Counted from the first letter of the stretch, positions 52,778 to 63,829 are shown. The stretch: 64,000 nucleotides of DNA from Spirabiliibacterium pneumoniae (GCF_014884995.1 NZ_JABMII010000010.1:21011-85010); one strand, 5' to 3'. The notes: generated by a model not told the origin, from the letters alone. A program made the numbers and translations.

Positions 52778-53863
52778 ATGTGGCTTTCATTGTTGTTGCC
52801 ATTTTTGGTTTCATTTCTGGCATTAATTCTCATTCGTCCGCTGGCTCGCGCGGTGGGACTAGTGGATAAACCTAATTATCGTAAGCGTCACCAAGGGGCG
52901 GTGCCGTTGATTGGTGGTATTGCGTTGTTTTTGGGCAACTTGTGTTTTTATCTCCTGCAATGGCATGAGATGAGCTTTCCGCAGCTGTATCTTTTCTGTG
53001 TGTCGGTGCTGCTGGTCGTTGGAGTTTTGGATGACCGTTTTGATATTAGCCCGTTTATTCGTGCGGCCATTCAAATTGGTTTGGCGTGTATGATGATCTA
53101 TTATGCCGATCTTTCTCTTGATTCGTTAGGTCAAATTATCGGCCCGTTTAAATTGCAGCTCGGGATGTTTTCTTCAGTGGTCACGGTGATGATTATCATG
53201 GGCGTGATTAATGCGTTTAATATGATTGACGGCATCGATGGGTTGCTCAGTGGGCTGTCGAGTGTTACTTTTGGCGCTATTGCTATTTTGATGTTGTTGG
53301 ATAATCAAATCAACCTTGCGCTGTGGTGCATTGCCTTGATTTTGGTAATGTTGCCGTATGCACTGTTTAATCTCAATGCCTTTGGTGTGAAAAATAAAGT
53401 GTTTATGGGTGATTCGGGCAGCACATTAATTGGCTTTACCATCATTTGGATTTTGCTGCTCAGCACGCAAGGCTCAGGTCATCCGATCAATCCTGTGACC
53501 GCACTTTGGGTGATCGCCATTCCGCTTATTGATATGGTAGCGGTGATTGTGCGCCGCCTGCGTCAAGGTAAAAGCCCATTTCGCCCCGATCGCTTGCATA
53601 TTCATCACTTGATGATGCGCGCAGGCCTAAGCTCACGCCAAGCGCTGTTGTTGATCACTTTGATGGCAGCACTGTTTGCAGGCTTTGGTATTTTAGGCGA
53701 AATTTATTATATTGATGAGTGGATTATGTTTCCGCTATTCATCATTGTCTTTTTTGTTTATTACTATTCCATCACGCGTGCATGGCGCGTTTCAAGGCTT
53801 ATCAAACGTATGCGTCGGCGAGCCTCACGCGCCAAAAACCGTGTTAAACTCACAAAAGGATAA
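52778..53863 (+). CDS. wecA: UDP-GlcNAc:undecaprenyl-phosphate GlcNAc-1-phosphate transferase
   Basis: A 361-residue polytopic membrane enzyme that starts the ECA lipid chain by making Und-PP-GlcNAc. Seen: DKPNYRKRHQGAVPLIGGIA near 29, DDRFDISP near 90, NAFNMIDGIDGLLSG near 146, the VFMGDSGSTLIG near 210 and HIHHLMMRAG near 276. AAGGC upstream of ATG; first gene of the ECA operon. Confidence 0.97.
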   Translation: MWLSLLLPFLVSFLALILIRPLARAVGLVDKPNYRKRHQGAVPLIGGIALFLGNLCFYLLQWHEMSFPQLYLFCVSVLLVVGVLDDRFDISPFIRAAIQIGLACMMIYYADLSLDSLGQIIGPFKLQLGMFSSVVTVMIIMGVINAFNMIDGIDGLLSGLSSVTFGAIAILMLLDNQINLALWCIALILVMLPYALFNLNAFGVKNKVFMGDSGSTLIGFTIIWILLLSTQGSGHPINPVTALWVIAIPLIDMVAVIVRRLRQGKSPFRPDRLHIHHLMMRAGLSSRQALLLITLMAALFAGFGILGEIYYIDEWIMFPLFIIVFFVYYYSITRAWRVSRLIKRMRRRASRAKNRVKLTKG

Positions 53864-53866
53864 TCT

Positions 53867-54799
53867 ATGTCACACCCCGCGTTACCTCCAAGCGAAGCGC
53901 CAATCCAACGTGTTGAGCAGCTTGATCTGCTGGCCTTTGGTGGCATCTTGTGGCGCAAAATCTGGCTGATTGCTATTCTTGTGCTGGCCGCTTGCGCCAT
54001 TGCATTTGCACTGTGCCAATTTGTTGTCAAACCACAGTGGCGCGCAGAGGCTTATATTCAAGCGCCGAAAGAACAAGATTTAGGCAATTATTATGCCCTG
54101 TCGCAGATGTATGATTTGATCGCAAGCCGCGATCAGTTTAAACCTGAGCAAGAAGCTGCACCGCAGGAAGGGCAAAGTGCGGTAGGCGGACTGAATGGGC
54201 GCGTGTTCAACGCATTTTTGCAAAATTTGCGTGCTTATGATGTGTTGCGCGCATTTTGGGAAAATTCAAATTATTACAAACAGTTGCAAACAGGCGAGAG
54301 CAGCCATGACCAAGCGTTGCTGGAGTCATTGATTGAGAAAGTGGTCTATCAGGCGGGCAACCCAGCCAAAGGGCTTGATGATCGCATTTCTCTCACCTTA
54401 AGTAATCCGAAACAGGCTACGGAATTGCTCACAGCGTTGCTGCGCTTTGTCAACGAGCAAACTCATCAACAAGAATATGCTACCTTGATCGCCAAATGGA
54501 AAAATTTATTTGAACAGGTGAAATTGGCTTCTGCCAACAAATTGGGGCAAACTCAGCAGGGGGATATTGTGCCAGCGAGTGTATGGGAGAGCAAATTGGC
54601 GATGATGCGTTCTGTCAGCCCATTGGATAACCAATTCCAAGCTTTTCATTATTTGAAAACGCCTGTGCAGCCACTTGCCCCCCATTCACCGAATACCGCA
54701 CTTTGGGTGTTACTCAGCGGCTTTGCCGCCTTTATTTTAGGCTGTGCGCTGGTGATTATGCTCTCACTGCGGGATTTAAAACGAAAAGCGAATGCGTAA
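53867..54799 (+). CDS. wzzE: ECA chain-length regulator WzzE
   Basis: A 310-residue Wzz-family protein with two membrane segments (about 34-53 and 277-300) around a periplasmic helical domain. It controls the length of ECA chains with WzyE. It sits between wecA and wecB as in E. coli. The identification rests on topology and position; sequence similarity is weak. It ends 4 bases before wecB's likely ATG. Confidence 0.9.
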   Translation: MSHPALPPSEAPIQRVEQLDLLAFGGILWRKIWLIAILVLAACAIAFALCQFVVKPQWRAEAYIQAPKEQDLGNYYALSQMYDLIASRDQFKPEQEAAPQEGQSAVGGLNGRVFNAFLQNLRAYDVLRAFWENSNYYKQLQTGESSHDQALLESLIEKVVYQAGNPAKGLDDRISLTLSNPKQATELLTALLRFVNEQTHQQEYATLIAKWKNLFEQVKLASANKLGQTQQGDIVPASVWESKLAMMRSVSPLDNQFQAFHYLKTPVQPLAPHSPNTALWVLLSGFAAFILGCALVIMLSLRDLKRKANA

Positions 54800-54800
54800 T

Positions 54801-55940
54801 ATGAAAAAAATAAAAGTCTTAACGGTTTTTGGCACGCGCCCAGAGGCCATTAAAATGGCGATCTTGGCGCAAAAACTCGCGCAAGATAGCCAAATTGAAT
54901 CGAAAGTCTGTGTGACAGGCCAGCACCGTGAAATGCTCGATCAAGTGCTTGATCTATTTGAGCTCAAGCCTGATTTTGATCTCAATATCATGAAATCAGG
55001 TCAAGATCTCACCGACATCAGCGTGCGCATTTTGCAATCCTTGCGTGACGTGCTCGCTCAGTTCCAACCGCACTTGGTGTTGGTGCACGGCGATACCACC
55101 ACCACCTTTGCAGCCGCACTGGCGTGTTATTACCAGCGCATTGCTGTGGGGCATGTGGAGGCAGGGCTGAGAACCTGTGATATTTATTCCCCATGGCCTG
55201 AAGAAGGCAATCGCTGCCTAACAGGTGCGCTGGCGCGCTTTCATTTTGCGCCAACTCAAACGGCACAACAAAATTTATTGGCGGAAAATAAGCCCGAAAG
55301 TAATGTAATTGTAACGGGCAATACGGTGATCGACGCCTTACTGTGGGTGAAAAACAAACTTGAACAAACCGACACACTCAATACCGAGCTAGGTGAGCGC
55401 TATCCGTTTTTAGACCCAGCTAAAAAGCTGATTTTGATCACTGGCCATCGCCGTGAAAATTTTGGCGAAGGGTTTGAGCGCATTTGCAAAAGCATTAAAA
55501 TACTTGCCGAGCACCATCGTGATGTGCAAATTCTCTATCCGATGCACCTCAACCCGAACGTGCGCGAGCCAGTCAATCGCCACCTCAAGGGTATTAATAA
55601 CGTATTTTTGATCGAGCCGCAAGATTACCTGCCGTTTGTCTATTTAATGAACCGCGCGTATTTGATTTTAACCGACTCAGGTGGCATTCAAGAAGAGGCG
55701 CCATCATTGGGCAAACCTGTGCTGGTGATGCGTGATACCACTGAGCGGCCAGAAGCCGTGGCGGCGGGCACAGTCAAATTGGTCGGCACGGATGAAGGGC
55801 GCATTGTCGGCGAAGTGGAAAAATTATTAATAGATAACGCGTACTACCAATCCATGGCGTACGCAAACAATCCTTATGGTGATGGCAATGCCTGTGATCG
55901 CATTGTCAGCGCAATTAAACACTGGTTAAACGAAGATTAA
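54801..55940 (+). CDS. wecB: UDP-N-acetylglucosamine 2-epimerase
   Basis: A 379-residue non-hydrolysing epimerase making UDP-ManNAc. Seen: [49 protein letters not shown] and [19 protein letters not shown]. The start is the ATG at 54801 by family length; an ATG three codons earlier overlaps the wzzE end. Confidence 0.97.
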   Translation: MKKIKVLTVFGTRPEAIKMAILAQKLAQDSQIESKVCVTGQHREMLDQVLDLFELKPDFDLNIMKSGQDLTDISVRILQSLRDVLAQFQPHLVLVHGDTTTTFAAALACYYQRIAVGHVEAGLRTCDIYSPWPEEGNRCLTGALARFHFAPTQTAQQNLLAENKPESNVIVTGNTVIDALLWVKNKLEQTDTLNTELGERYPFLDPAKKLILITGHRRENFGEGFERICKSIKILAEHHRDVQILYPMHLNPNVREPVNRHLKGINNVFLIEPQDYLPFVYLMNRAYLILTDSGGIQEEAPSLGKPVLVMRDTTERPEAVAAGTVKLVGTDEGRIVGEVEKLLIDNAYYQSMAYANNPYGDGNACDRIVSAIKHWLNED

Positions 55941-55943
55941 ACT

Positions 55944-57215
55944 ATGAACACATTTAATACTATTTCAGTTATTGGGCTGGGCTACATTGGCCTGCCAACC
56001 GCCACCGCGTTTGCCTCCAGCGGCAAAAAAGTGCTCGGTGTGGATGTTAACCAACACGCAGTTGATACCATCAATCAGGGAAAAATTCATATTGTTGAGC
56101 CTGATTTGGATGTGGCAGTAAAAAGTGCGGTTGAAAAAGGCCTGCTGCAAGCAAGCCTTGAGACCAAACCCGCCGATGCGTTTTTGATCGCGGTGCCAAC
56201 GCCATTTAAAGCCGAGCATGAACCCGATTTAAGTTATGTGGAAGCGGCGGCAAAAGCCATTGCCCCCGTGCTGAAAAAAGGCAACCTCGTGGTGTTGGAA
56301 TCCACTTCACCGGTGGGCGCGACAGAAGCGGTGGAGCAGTGGTTGTGTCAAGCGCGTCCAGATTTGAGCTTTCCAACGCAAGCGGGTGACGAGGCTGATA
56401 TTAAACTGGCGTATTGTCCAGAACGTGTGCTGCCAGGCAAAATCATGCAAGAGTTATTTTCAAACGATCGCGTTATCGGCGGGCTTTCTCCTGCCTGTGC
56501 CAAAGCGGCGGCGGAGCTTTATCGCTTGTTTGTGAAAGGCGAGTGCATTGAAACCACCGCGCGCACAGCCGAAATGTGTAAGCTCACCGAAAATAGCTTT
56601 CGTGATGTCAACATCGCGTTTGCCAATGAATTATCGCTGGTGTGCGATCACTTAGGGATCAGCGTGTGGGAGCTTATCCGCTTGGCAAACCGTCACCCAC
56701 GCGTGAACATTTTGCAACCTGGCGCAGGCGTCGGTGGGCATTGCATTGCCGTTGACCCATGGTTTATTGTGGCACAAGCTCCTGAACAAGCTCGTTTAAT
56801 TCGCACAGCCCGTGAAGTGAATGACTACAAACCGCATTGGGTGATTGAACAGGTGAAAAAAGCGCTGGCTGAGGTGGTTAGTGCGCGTGATTGTAAAGCC
56901 TCAGAGGTGCGCATTGCCTGCCTAGGTTTGGCGTTTAAGCCAGACATTGACGACCTGCGCGAAAGCCCAGCGGTGGAAATTACACGCGACTTGTCCGCGT
57001 GGCATAAAGGTCAGATTTTGGTGGTGGAGCCGAACATTAGAAAATTGCCTGCAAAGTTGAACCAAAGCAATATCCAGCTGGTCAGCCTTGAGCAGGCACG
57101 CGAGCAGGCGGATATTTTAGTGCTGTTGGTTGATCATAGCCAATTTAAAGCCATTGACGGCGCTGATATTGCGCAGCAATGGGTGATCGACACGCGCGGC
57201 ATTTGGCGTCAATAA
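55944..57215 (+). CDS. wecC: UDP-N-acetyl-D-mannosamine dehydrogenase
   Basis: A 423-residue enzyme that makes UDP-ManNAcA from UDP-ManNAc. NAD fold GLGYIGLPTATAFA at the N-terminus, VLESTSPVGATE near 115, the catalytic Cys in VGGHCIAVDPWF near 268, and LGLAFKPDIDDLRESPA near 330. ECA second sugar. It overlaps the next gene's start (TAATG). Confidence 0.97.
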   Translation: MNTFNTISVIGLGYIGLPTATAFASSGKKVLGVDVNQHAVDTINQGKIHIVEPDLDVAVKSAVEKGLLQASLETKPADAFLIAVPTPFKAEHEPDLSYVEAAAKAIAPVLKKGNLVVLESTSPVGATEAVEQWLCQARPDLSFPTQAGDEADIKLAYCPERVLPGKIMQELFSNDRVIGGLSPACAKAAAELYRLFVKGECIETTARTAEMCKLTENSFRDVNIAFANELSLVCDHLGISVWELIRLANRHPRVNILQPGAGVGGHCIAVDPWFIVAQAPEQARLIRTAREVNDYKPHWVIEQVKKALAEVVSARDCKASEVRIACLGLAFKPDIDDLRESPAVEITRDLSAWHKGQILVVEPNIRKLPAKLNQSNIQLVSLEQAREQADILVLLVDHSQFKAIDGADIAQQWVIDTRGIWRQ

Positions 57216-57931
57216 TGATGTTGAGTTACCAGCTTGTGCGCAATTATTGGGAAAGTAACTTTTTCCAACGTGAGATTGCGCGGCTGAATTTTACCGAAAG
57301 AGCACTCAGCCAACCGCACTTTGCTGATTTTGACTTGATTCAGTGCAAACTGGCGCTTTCAGAACATGAAAAAAAAGCGCTTTTAACCGTACTTGGATTT
57401 GAGCAAGTTGAAGGGGAAACAGACTATTGCTGGCAGCTTGAGCCATCAAGTTCAACCGCACTTTGTTTTGGGCGAGAGCAAGATATTGATGCGTTGCAGC
57501 AGCTCGTTGTGGGGGCATTTGCCGACAGCCGTTTTCGCTCGCCGTGGTTTAGTGCGGAGGAAAACGCGCGCTTTTATCAATGTTGGATAGAAAAAGCCGT
57601 GCAAGGCACATTTGATGATGCCTGCCTGCTGTTAAAAGAGGGGGCGCAGATCAAAGGGGCGATTAGCTTGCGTCAACTCGATTGTGAAAATGCGCGTGTT
57701 GGGCTATTGGTGGTGAATCCACACTACCGTGGGCAAGGGATCGCGCAGCAGTTACTTTCTCAGGCGCATAGTTGGTGCGCACAAAAAGGCTTGACACAGT
57801 TATGGATAGCAACCCAGCAAAGCAATGTGGCGGCCAACCGCTTATATCAAAAAATCGGTGCGCGCATCGCAGGAGAGGCTGCTTGGTTTTATAAACAGAT
57901 GAATAAGGACAAACACCATGATCGTATTTAA
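57215..57931 (+). CDS. wecD: dTDP-4-amino-4,6-dideoxy-D-galactose acetyltransferase
   Basis: A 238-residue GNAT acetyltransferase that completes the third ECA sugar, Fuc4NAc. The acetyl-CoA loop is VVNPHYRGQGIAQQLLSQAH near residue 168, and ANRLYQKIGARI lies near 210. The start is the ATG at 57215 overlapping wecC's stop, or the next codon. The first 90 residues are poorly conserved, as in the family. Confidence 0.92.
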   Translation: MMLSYQLVRNYWESNFFQREIARLNFTERALSQPHFADFDLIQCKLALSEHEKKALLTVLGFEQVEGETDYCWQLEPSSSTALCFGREQDIDALQQLVVGAFADSRFRSPWFSAEENARFYQCWIEKAVQGTFDDACLLLKEGAQIKGAISLRQLDCENARVGLLVVNPHYRGQGIAQQLLSQAHSWCAQKGLTQLWIATQQSNVAANRLYQKIGARIAGEAAWFYKQMNKDKHHDRI

Positions 57932-59051
57932 TAAGCCACCCGTGGTGGGCACAGAAATCGGCTGCTTAAACGAAGCATTGAGCACTGGCAAGCTCAGTGG
58001 TGATGGCCCATTTACTAAAAAATGTGAAGCGTGGATAGAACATCATTTTAACACCCCTAAAGCATTGTTGACGCCGTCGTGTACCGCCTCGCTTGAAATG
58101 GCAGCACTGCTCATCGACACCCAACCAGGTGACGAGATCATTATGCCAAGCTACACGTTTGTATCCACCGCGAATGCGTTTGTGTTGCGTGGTGCAACGA
58201 TTGTGTTTGTGGACGTGCGCGCAGATACCATGAACATCGACGAGCGCAAAATTGAAGCGGCGATCACGGATAAAACCAAAGCCATTGTGCCAGTGCATTA
58301 TGCGGGTGTGGGCTGTGATATGAAAGCGATTATGGCGATCGCCGAAAAGCATAATTTATGGGTGATTGAAGATGCTGCGCAAGGCGTGATGTCGCGCTAT
58401 CAAGGCAAGGCGCTGGGCACGATCGGGCATATTGGCTGTTATAGTTTCCATGAAACGAAAAACTACACCGCTGGTGGGGAAGGCGGTGCGACATTGATTA
58501 ATGATAAAAAGTTAATTGAGCGAGCTGAAATTATCCGTGAAAAGGGTACTAATCGCAGTCAATTCTTCCGCGGGCAAGTGGATAAATACACTTGGCGTGA
58601 TATGGGGTCAAGTTTCTTGCTTTCCGATTTACAAGCCGCCTACCTTTATGCGCAGCTGGAAGCCGCACAGGGCATTAATCAGCGCCGTTTGGCGATTTGG
58701 GCGCGTTATTATGACGCCTTTAGCCGTTTCCAAGGGCGTGTTGATTTGCCGCATATTCCGTTGGATTGTGAGCACAACGCCCATATGTTCTATCTCAAAT
58801 TACGCGATCTTGATGACCGCACTTTGCTGATCGACAGCCTCAAAGCGAACGACATTATGGCCGTCTTTCATTATGTTCCGCTGCATTCTAGCCCCGCTGG
58901 AAAAAGTTTTGGCTTTTTTGCAGGGCAAGATGAGGTCACCACGCAAGACAGCGAACGCTTAGTACGCTTGCCGCTGTTTTATAATATGACCGATGCGGAA
59001 GTGGACAAAGTGATCACAGCTGTCTCGCATTATTTGAGTGAACATCCCTAA
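57918..59051 (+). CDS. wecE: dTDP-4-amino-4,6-dideoxygalactose transaminase
   Basis: A 377-residue DegT-family PLP enzyme. The N-terminus (IVFNKPPVVGTEIGCLNEAL), the loop SYTFVSTANAFVLRGATIVF near 77, EDAAQGVMSRYQG near 150 and the PLP Lys in SFHETKNYTAGGEGG near 180 fit WecE closely. It makes dTDP-Fuc4N from the 4-keto sugar. It overlaps wecD by 14 bases with AAGGA upstream. Confidence 0.96.
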   Translation: MIVFNKPPVVGTEIGCLNEALSTGKLSGDGPFTKKCEAWIEHHFNTPKALLTPSCTASLEMAALLIDTQPGDEIIMPSYTFVSTANAFVLRGATIVFVDVRADTMNIDERKIEAAITDKTKAIVPVHYAGVGCDMKAIMAIAEKHNLWVIEDAAQGVMSRYQGKALGTIGHIGCYSFHETKNYTAGGEGGATLINDKKLIERAEIIREKGTNRSQFFRGQVDKYTWRDMGSSFLLSDLQAAYLYAQLEAAQGINQRRLAIWARYYDAFSRFQGRVDLPHIPLDCEHNAHMFYLKLRDLDDRTLLIDSLKANDIMAVFHYVPLHSSPAGKSFGFFAGQDEVTTQDSERLVRLPLFYNMTDAEVDKVITAVSHYLSEHP

Positions 59052-59054
59052 ACC

Positions 59055-60329
59055 ATGAAATCGCTCGCGAACAGCACACTTTGGACAGGCTCATCGACGC
59101 TGATCAAAATTGGCGTTGGTTTGCTGGTGGTGAAATTATTGGCGATTTATTATGGGCCGAAAGGTGTTGGGCTGGCGGCAAACTATATGACGTTGCTCAC
59201 GGTGCTTGGCGTTTTCGCAGGGGCAGGTATTTTCAACGGCGTGACCAAATATGTGTCACAATTTGAGCACGATGAACACAACAGCCAGTCTATTTTAGGC
59301 AGTGCATCATTTATCATTTTGTGCTTTTCGCTGCTGTTAGGCGTAGTGATGCTGTCGTTTGCAAAACCCATTGCACAATTTTTATTCACTCAATCAGGCT
59401 ATCATCACATTATTCAAATCGTGGCATTGTGTCAGCTTGGCATTGCGCTGAGTAACTATTTTCTTGCGATTTTGCGTGGCTACCGTGATGCTAAATATAA
59501 TGCCATTAGCACCATCGTCGGCGCACTGTTAGGCGTATTGGCATTTTTGACGGGGCTATATTTATTTGATTATCAAGGCGCGCTAATTGGCTTGGCGTTG
59601 GTGCCTGGATTGGCTTTTATTCCAGCCTTGCTGGCATTAAAGCGTTATGACAAGCAAAGCGAACCGCACTTTAAACTGCATTATCTCAAACCGCACTTTA
59701 ATCGTGCGCAAAGCAAAAAATTGCTCACGTTTTCTGTGATGGTGTTTGTCACCGCCATCACCATTCCGGTTGCCTATATTTTAATGCGAAATTGGCTTAA
59801 TGATCGTTATGGGCTGGAGGCTGTTGGGCTTTGGCAAGGGGTGAGCAAAATTTCCGATGCCTATTTGCAATTTGTCACGGCGGCATTTTCAGTTTATTTA
59901 CTGCCGACTTTTGCTAAATTAAGCGAAAGAGCGCACATTAAGCAGGAAATTGGCCGTGCACTGAAATTTGTATTCCCTGTGACACTGGTCATCAGTGTGG
60001 TGATTTATTTGCTACGTGATGTGATTATTCGGATTTTGTTTTCCAAACAGTTCTCTGCGATGGATGAACTCTTTTTCTGGCAGCTGTGTGGCGACATATT
60101 CAAAGTCTCAAGCTATATTTTTGGTTATTTGATCGTCGCAAAAGCCGCTCTTAGGCTCTATATTTTGGCGGAAGTCACGCAATTTGTGCTGCTGCTGGGC
60201 AGCGCGTATGTTTTGATCCCACTGCACGGCGCACAGGGTGCAACACAATCGTATATGCTAACCTATATTCTCTATTTTTTACTGTGCCTATTAGGCTTTT
60301 GGATCTATCAACGAAAAGGGCGAGCGTGA
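59055..60329 (+). CDS. wzxE: ECA lipid III flippase WzxE
   Basis: A 424-residue MOP-family transporter with about 12 membrane segments, starting MKSLANSTLWTGSSTLIKIG. It moves the lipid-linked trisaccharide across the inner membrane. Starts 3 bases after wecE; its stop overlaps the wecF ATG (TGATG). Confidence 0.94.
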   Translation: MKSLANSTLWTGSSTLIKIGVGLLVVKLLAIYYGPKGVGLAANYMTLLTVLGVFAGAGIFNGVTKYVSQFEHDEHNSQSILGSASFIILCFSLLLGVVMLSFAKPIAQFLFTQSGYHHIIQIVALCQLGIALSNYFLAILRGYRDAKYNAISTIVGALLGVLAFLTGLYLFDYQGALIGLALVPGLAFIPALLALKRYDKQSEPHFKLHYLKPHFNRAQSKKLLTFSVMVFVTAITIPVAYILMRNWLNDRYGLEAVGLWQGVSKISDAYLQFVTAAFSVYLLPTFAKLSERAHIKQEIGRALKFVFPVTLVISVVIYLLRDVIIRILFSKQFSAMDELFFWQLCGDIFKVSSYIFGYLIVAKAALRLYILAEVTQFVLLLGSAYVLIPLHGAQGATQSYMLTYILYFLLCLLGFWIYQRKGRA

Positions 60330-61408
60330 TGAAAATTTACCATGTTCTTGGCTCACATATTGAGCACCACAATAAAACGGTGCTGGATTTTTTAAGCAAT
60401 ACATTAATGAATGCGGTGAATCCCACTTTGTGCCAGCGCGTTCTGATGGTTGGCCGAGTGGGCGAGTATCCTGCCCTTGAGATTACGCATTTTGCGAGCA
60501 AAAAAGCCATCGCCGCCGAGTTGCGAGCGCGAGCAAAACGCGAAAAAGACGCTTTTTTCTTGCTGCATGGGCAGTTTAATCCTTTCATCTGGCTGGATAT
60601 TGCCTTCAACCGCCTGCCTGTCGAGCGTTTAGGCTGGCACATTTGGGGCGGGGATCTTTATGAGGCCTCTCATGCTTGGCAATTTCGCCTGTTTTACCCG
60701 TTGCGTCGATTTGCCCAGCGTAAATTGCGCTATGTGTATGCCACGCAGGGGGATTTACATGTTTTCACCAGCATTAATGCCCATGCTCAGTGTCAAACGC
60801 TCTATTTCCCAACCAAAATGAGTGATGCGCTGCCAGAAAACACCCAGCACCTCGACGGCGAGCCACTGACCATTTTGCTCGGTAACTCAGGGGATCCTAC
60901 AAACCGTCACCTTGAAGCCTTAGCGGCGATCCAAAGTGCGGTCGGGAACACTACGCGTGTGATTATCCCGATGGGGTATCCAGAAAACAATCAGGCTTAT
61001 ATCGAACAGGTTCGCGCGCGCGCTAGAGTGTTGTTTGGGGAGAATGTGGTAACCATTTTGAAAGAAAAGCTCGCTTTTGCGGATTACCTAAACTTGTTGC
61101 AGCGCTGCGATGTGGGCTATTTTAATTTTGAACGCCAACAAGGGATCGGCACAATTTGCTTGCTGATTGCGATGAATATTCCGTTGGTATTGCATCCGAG
61201 TAATCCATTTTGCCTTGATATGCAAGCGCAAGGTGTACCGTTTTTAACACCTGAACAGCTTAATCGTGAGGCGATAAAACAGGTTAAAGTGCGGTTGCAG
61301 CAACTGGATAAACATCACATTGCCTTTTTCCCGCCAAATTATGTACAAGGTTGGCAAACGCTGCTTGAACGCCTTGCGTGTGCGCAAGAAAGGGGGGCGA
61401 GATGTTGA
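60329..61408 (+). CDS. wecF: Fuc4NAc (lipid III) transferase
   Basis: A 359-residue GT56 glycosyltransferase that adds Fuc4NAc to lipid II. Typical segments: YHVLGSHIEHHNKTVLDFL, WHIWGGDLYEA near 107, ILLGNSGDPTNRHLEAL near 190 and YFNFERQQGIGTICLLI near 265. The ATG overlaps the wzxE stop. Confidence 0.95.
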   Translation: MKIYHVLGSHIEHHNKTVLDFLSNTLMNAVNPTLCQRVLMVGRVGEYPALEITHFASKKAIAAELRARAKREKDAFFLLHGQFNPFIWLDIAFNRLPVERLGWHIWGGDLYEASHAWQFRLFYPLRRFAQRKLRYVYATQGDLHVFTSINAHAQCQTLYFPTKMSDALPENTQHLDGEPLTILLGNSGDPTNRHLEALAAIQSAVGNTTRVIIPMGYPENNQAYIEQVRARARVLFGENVVTILKEKLAFADYLNLLQRCDVGYFNFERQQGIGTICLLIAMNIPLVLHPSNPFCLDMQAQGVPFLTPEQLNREAIKQVKVRLQQLDKHHIAFFPPNYVQGWQTLLERLACAQERGARC

Positions 61409-62760
61409 ATCTAGGGTCGCTTTTTGCCTTGCTCGCGCTTTATCTTATCAGCGTAAGCACCATCGGTTTTTTAACCTATCGTCACTATCTCAAAGTGCGG
61501 TTTAATTTTTATTTGCTGTTTAGTGTGATTTATTTGATCACCTTTTTTCTCGGTTTGCCGTTTTCATTAGCACTGGCCTATAACTTTGACTTTCAATTAT
61601 TAGAGATTGACATTTTGCTGGCCGCCCAATTTGCTGCGTTAGCCTTTTATCTCATGTTTTATGTGGCATATAGTGTGCGGTTAACGCCTTATAAAACCGC
61701 ACTTTTAGCACCAAATGTGCCAAGTGCGCCAAGTGCGCGAGATGAAAGTGCCAGCATTGCTCTCATCACTGGTATCCTGCTTTTACTCGTCGGGCTGGGC
61801 ACAGTGGCGCTCTTTTTTGCGCAAAATGGCTTCTTGTTATTTAAGCTGAGCAAATACAGCCAAATTTTTTCCCAACAAGTCAGCGGCGTGGCGTTAAAGC
61901 GCTTTTTCTATTTTTGTTTGCCTGCGCTTTTAGTTTTCTATTTTTTAACGCCGAGTAAAAAGCAGTGGTTTTTCTTTCTGCTGTTCGGGGTCAGTTTTGG
62001 GATTTTAACTTATATCCTTGTCGGCGGCACGCGCGCGAATATGGCGCTGGCGGTCGCATTGTTTTTCTTTATCGGAATTAGCCAGCGTTATCTTTCCATC
62101 AGCAGCCTGCTGCTTGCAGGCGTGATCGCAATCGGTGCGATGTTTGCGCTGGCGCTGGCGCGTTATGGCTTGAACGTACAAGGCGCAGAGGCCGTTTACA
62201 CCTTTTTGTATCTCACGCGCGACACTTTCTCCCCGTGGGAGAATTTCGCCACCATTCTTTCCCACCACAACCACATTGAATGGCAGGGCTTGGCGCCTAT
62301 CGCGCGCGATTTTTATGTGTTTATCCCGAAAACTTGGTGGGAAGCACGCCCTGATCTCATCGTCAACAGCGCCAATTATTTTACGTGGGAGATTTTACAT
62401 TATCACGCAGGGCTTGCTATTTCACCCACCTTGCTCGGCTCGCTATACATCATGGGCGGAGTGCCATTTTTGTGTTTAGGCGCGCTACTGTGTGGTTGGC
62501 TTGTTAAAGGGCTAGATGCGCTTTATCGTGCGGGCAAAAATAGCCCAAATCGCAGCCGCCGCGCTATTTTGCAAGCATATTGTTTTGGTAACTGTTTTAA
62601 TTTAATCGTTCTGGTGCGTGAGGGGTTAGATGCCTTTGTGTCGCGCTTTTTATTTTACAGTTTGGTGTTTTTTATTGCGGTGGTTATTGGGGCTCTCATC
62701 ACCGCACTTTTGCGCAATCTGCACTGCACGCGCGAAAAGGTCGTCATGACAAGAGGATAA
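61402..62760 (+). CDS. wzyE: ECA polymerase WzyE
   Basis: A 452-residue polytopic membrane protein with about 10-12 membrane segments and a large periplasmic loop (about residues 265-350, [20 protein letters not shown] near 305). It joins ECA repeat units in the periplasm. ATG at 61402 with AAGGGGGG, overlapping the wecF end by 7 bases. Confidence 0.92.
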   Translation: MLNLGSLFALLALYLISVSTIGFLTYRHYLKVRFNFYLLFSVIYLITFFLGLPFSLALAYNFDFQLLEIDILLAAQFAALAFYLMFYVAYSVRLTPYKTALLAPNVPSAPSARDESASIALITGILLLLVGLGTVALFFAQNGFLLFKLSKYSQIFSQQVSGVALKRFFYFCLPALLVFYFLTPSKKQWFFFLLFGVSFGILTYILVGGTRANMALAVALFFFIGISQRYLSISSLLLAGVIAIGAMFALALARYGLNVQGAEAVYTFLYLTRDTFSPWENFATILSHHNHIEWQGLAPIARDFYVFIPKTWWEARPDLIVNSANYFTWEILHYHAGLAISPTLLGSLYIMGGVPFLCLGALLCGWLVKGLDALYRAGKNSPNRSRRAILQAYCFGNCFNLIVLVREGLDAFVSRFLFYSLVFFIAVVIGALITALLRNLHCTREKVVMTRG

Positions 62761-62761
62761 T

Positions 62762-63487
62762 ATGGAAAAAGTTACGATTCGTGGTATTGAACTGCTGGCA
62801 GTAAATGATCAATCAACTTTCGTCGAGTTTCTGATCAAGGATCAACTCGTTCAGCAGGGTAAACTTATCGCCATTAATGCGGAAAAAGTGATCACGGCGG
62901 AGCGCGATCCTGAAGTGATGGCGCTTTTGCAGCAAGCGGAGTTTAAATATGCGGACGGCGTGAGCATCGTCAAATCCATCCATAAAAAATACCCGCAATA
63001 CCGCACTTTGCAACGTGTGCCAGGCTGTGATCTTTGGCAGGCACTTATGGCGCGCGCAGGCGAGCTGCAAACGCCCGTGTTTTTAGTCGGCGGCAAGCCT
63101 GAGGTATTGGCGCAAACCCAGCAAAAGCTGACCTCACTTTGGAATGTCAATATTGTGGGTAGCCAAGATGGCTATTTCACGACAGAAGATCAAAGTGCGG
63201 TTATCGAACGCATCAAAACCAGCGGTGCAAAATTTGTCACAGTAGCTATGGGGTCACCGAAGCAAGAACGGTTTATGCAGGCTTGCCAAGCGCAATACCC
63301 AACCGCACTTTATATGGGCGTGGGGGGAACCTATGATGTGTTCACAGGGCACGTGAAACGCGCGCCAGCACTGTGGCAAAAAGCCAATTTAGAGTGGTTG
63401 TACCGCTTGCTCAGCCAGCCAACACGCTGGCGGCGACAAGTGAACTTGCTGAAATACGCCTACTATTATTTTATGAACAAGTTGTAA
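62762..63487 (+). CDS. wecG: UDP-ManNAcA transferase (lipid II synthesis)
   Basis: A 241-residue GT26 glycosyltransferase that adds ManNAcA to lipid I. Seen: the [14 protein letters not shown] segment near 39, [16 protein letters not shown] near 62, [14 protein letters not shown] near 86, [14 protein letters not shown] near 158 and [17 protein letters not shown] near 185. Last gene of the ECA operon, followed by tRNA genes as in E. coli. Confidence 0.96.
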   Translation: MEKVTIRGIELLAVNDQSTFVEFLIKDQLVQQGKLIAINAEKVITAERDPEVMALLQQAEFKYADGVSIVKSIHKKYPQYRTLQRVPGCDLWQALMARAGELQTPVFLVGGKPEVLAQTQQKLTSLWNVNIVGSQDGYFTTEDQSAVIERIKTSGAKFVTVAMGSPKQERFMQACQAQYPTALYMGVGGTYDVFTGHVKRAPALWQKANLEWLYRLLSQPTRWRRQVNLLKYAYYYFMNKL

Positions 63488-63620
63488 TCGAATTTCGTAT
63501 TATAAACGTGCAGACTCGGGGATAAAAGCCCTTATTTGCATAATTTATCAGCAAGTGAAAAAAAAATAAAAAAAAGCACTAGACAAGTGCATGAGAAAAC
63601 CGTAATATGCGCTCCGCAAC
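63488..63620 (+). promoter_or_regulatory. Stable-RNA promoter before the tRNA genes
   Basis: TAGACA (63580-63585), a 17-base spacer and TAATAT (63603-63608) make a strong promoter. An A-rich stretch of about 20 bases (63557-63575) lies where an UP element would be, and GCGCTCCGC after the -10 is a GC-rich discriminator typical of stringently controlled RNA genes. Transcription would begin near 63615, about 17 bases before tRNA-Arg. Nothing clear marks the end of the wecG transcript. Confidence 0.75.
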
Positions 63621-63631
63621 GACGCAATAGT

Positions 63632-63708
<77 letters not shown>

Positions 63709-63751
63709 GCGTTCGCGTGGTTTAGCTAATGCTTTATCAAACAAAACAATG

Positions 63752-63827
63752 GTGGCTATAGCTCAGTTGGTAGAGCCCTGGATTGTGATTCCAGTTGTCG
63801 TGGGTTCAAGTCCCATTAGCCACCCCA
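63752..63827 (+). tRNA. tRNA-His (anticodon GTG)
   Basis: Acceptor GTGGCTA/TAGCCAC, anticodon loop TTGTGAT, T-loop GTTCAAGTC and encoded CCA. A G at 63751 provides the extra 5' G-1 of tRNA-His opposite C73. Confidence 0.97.
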
Positions 63828-63829
63828 TT

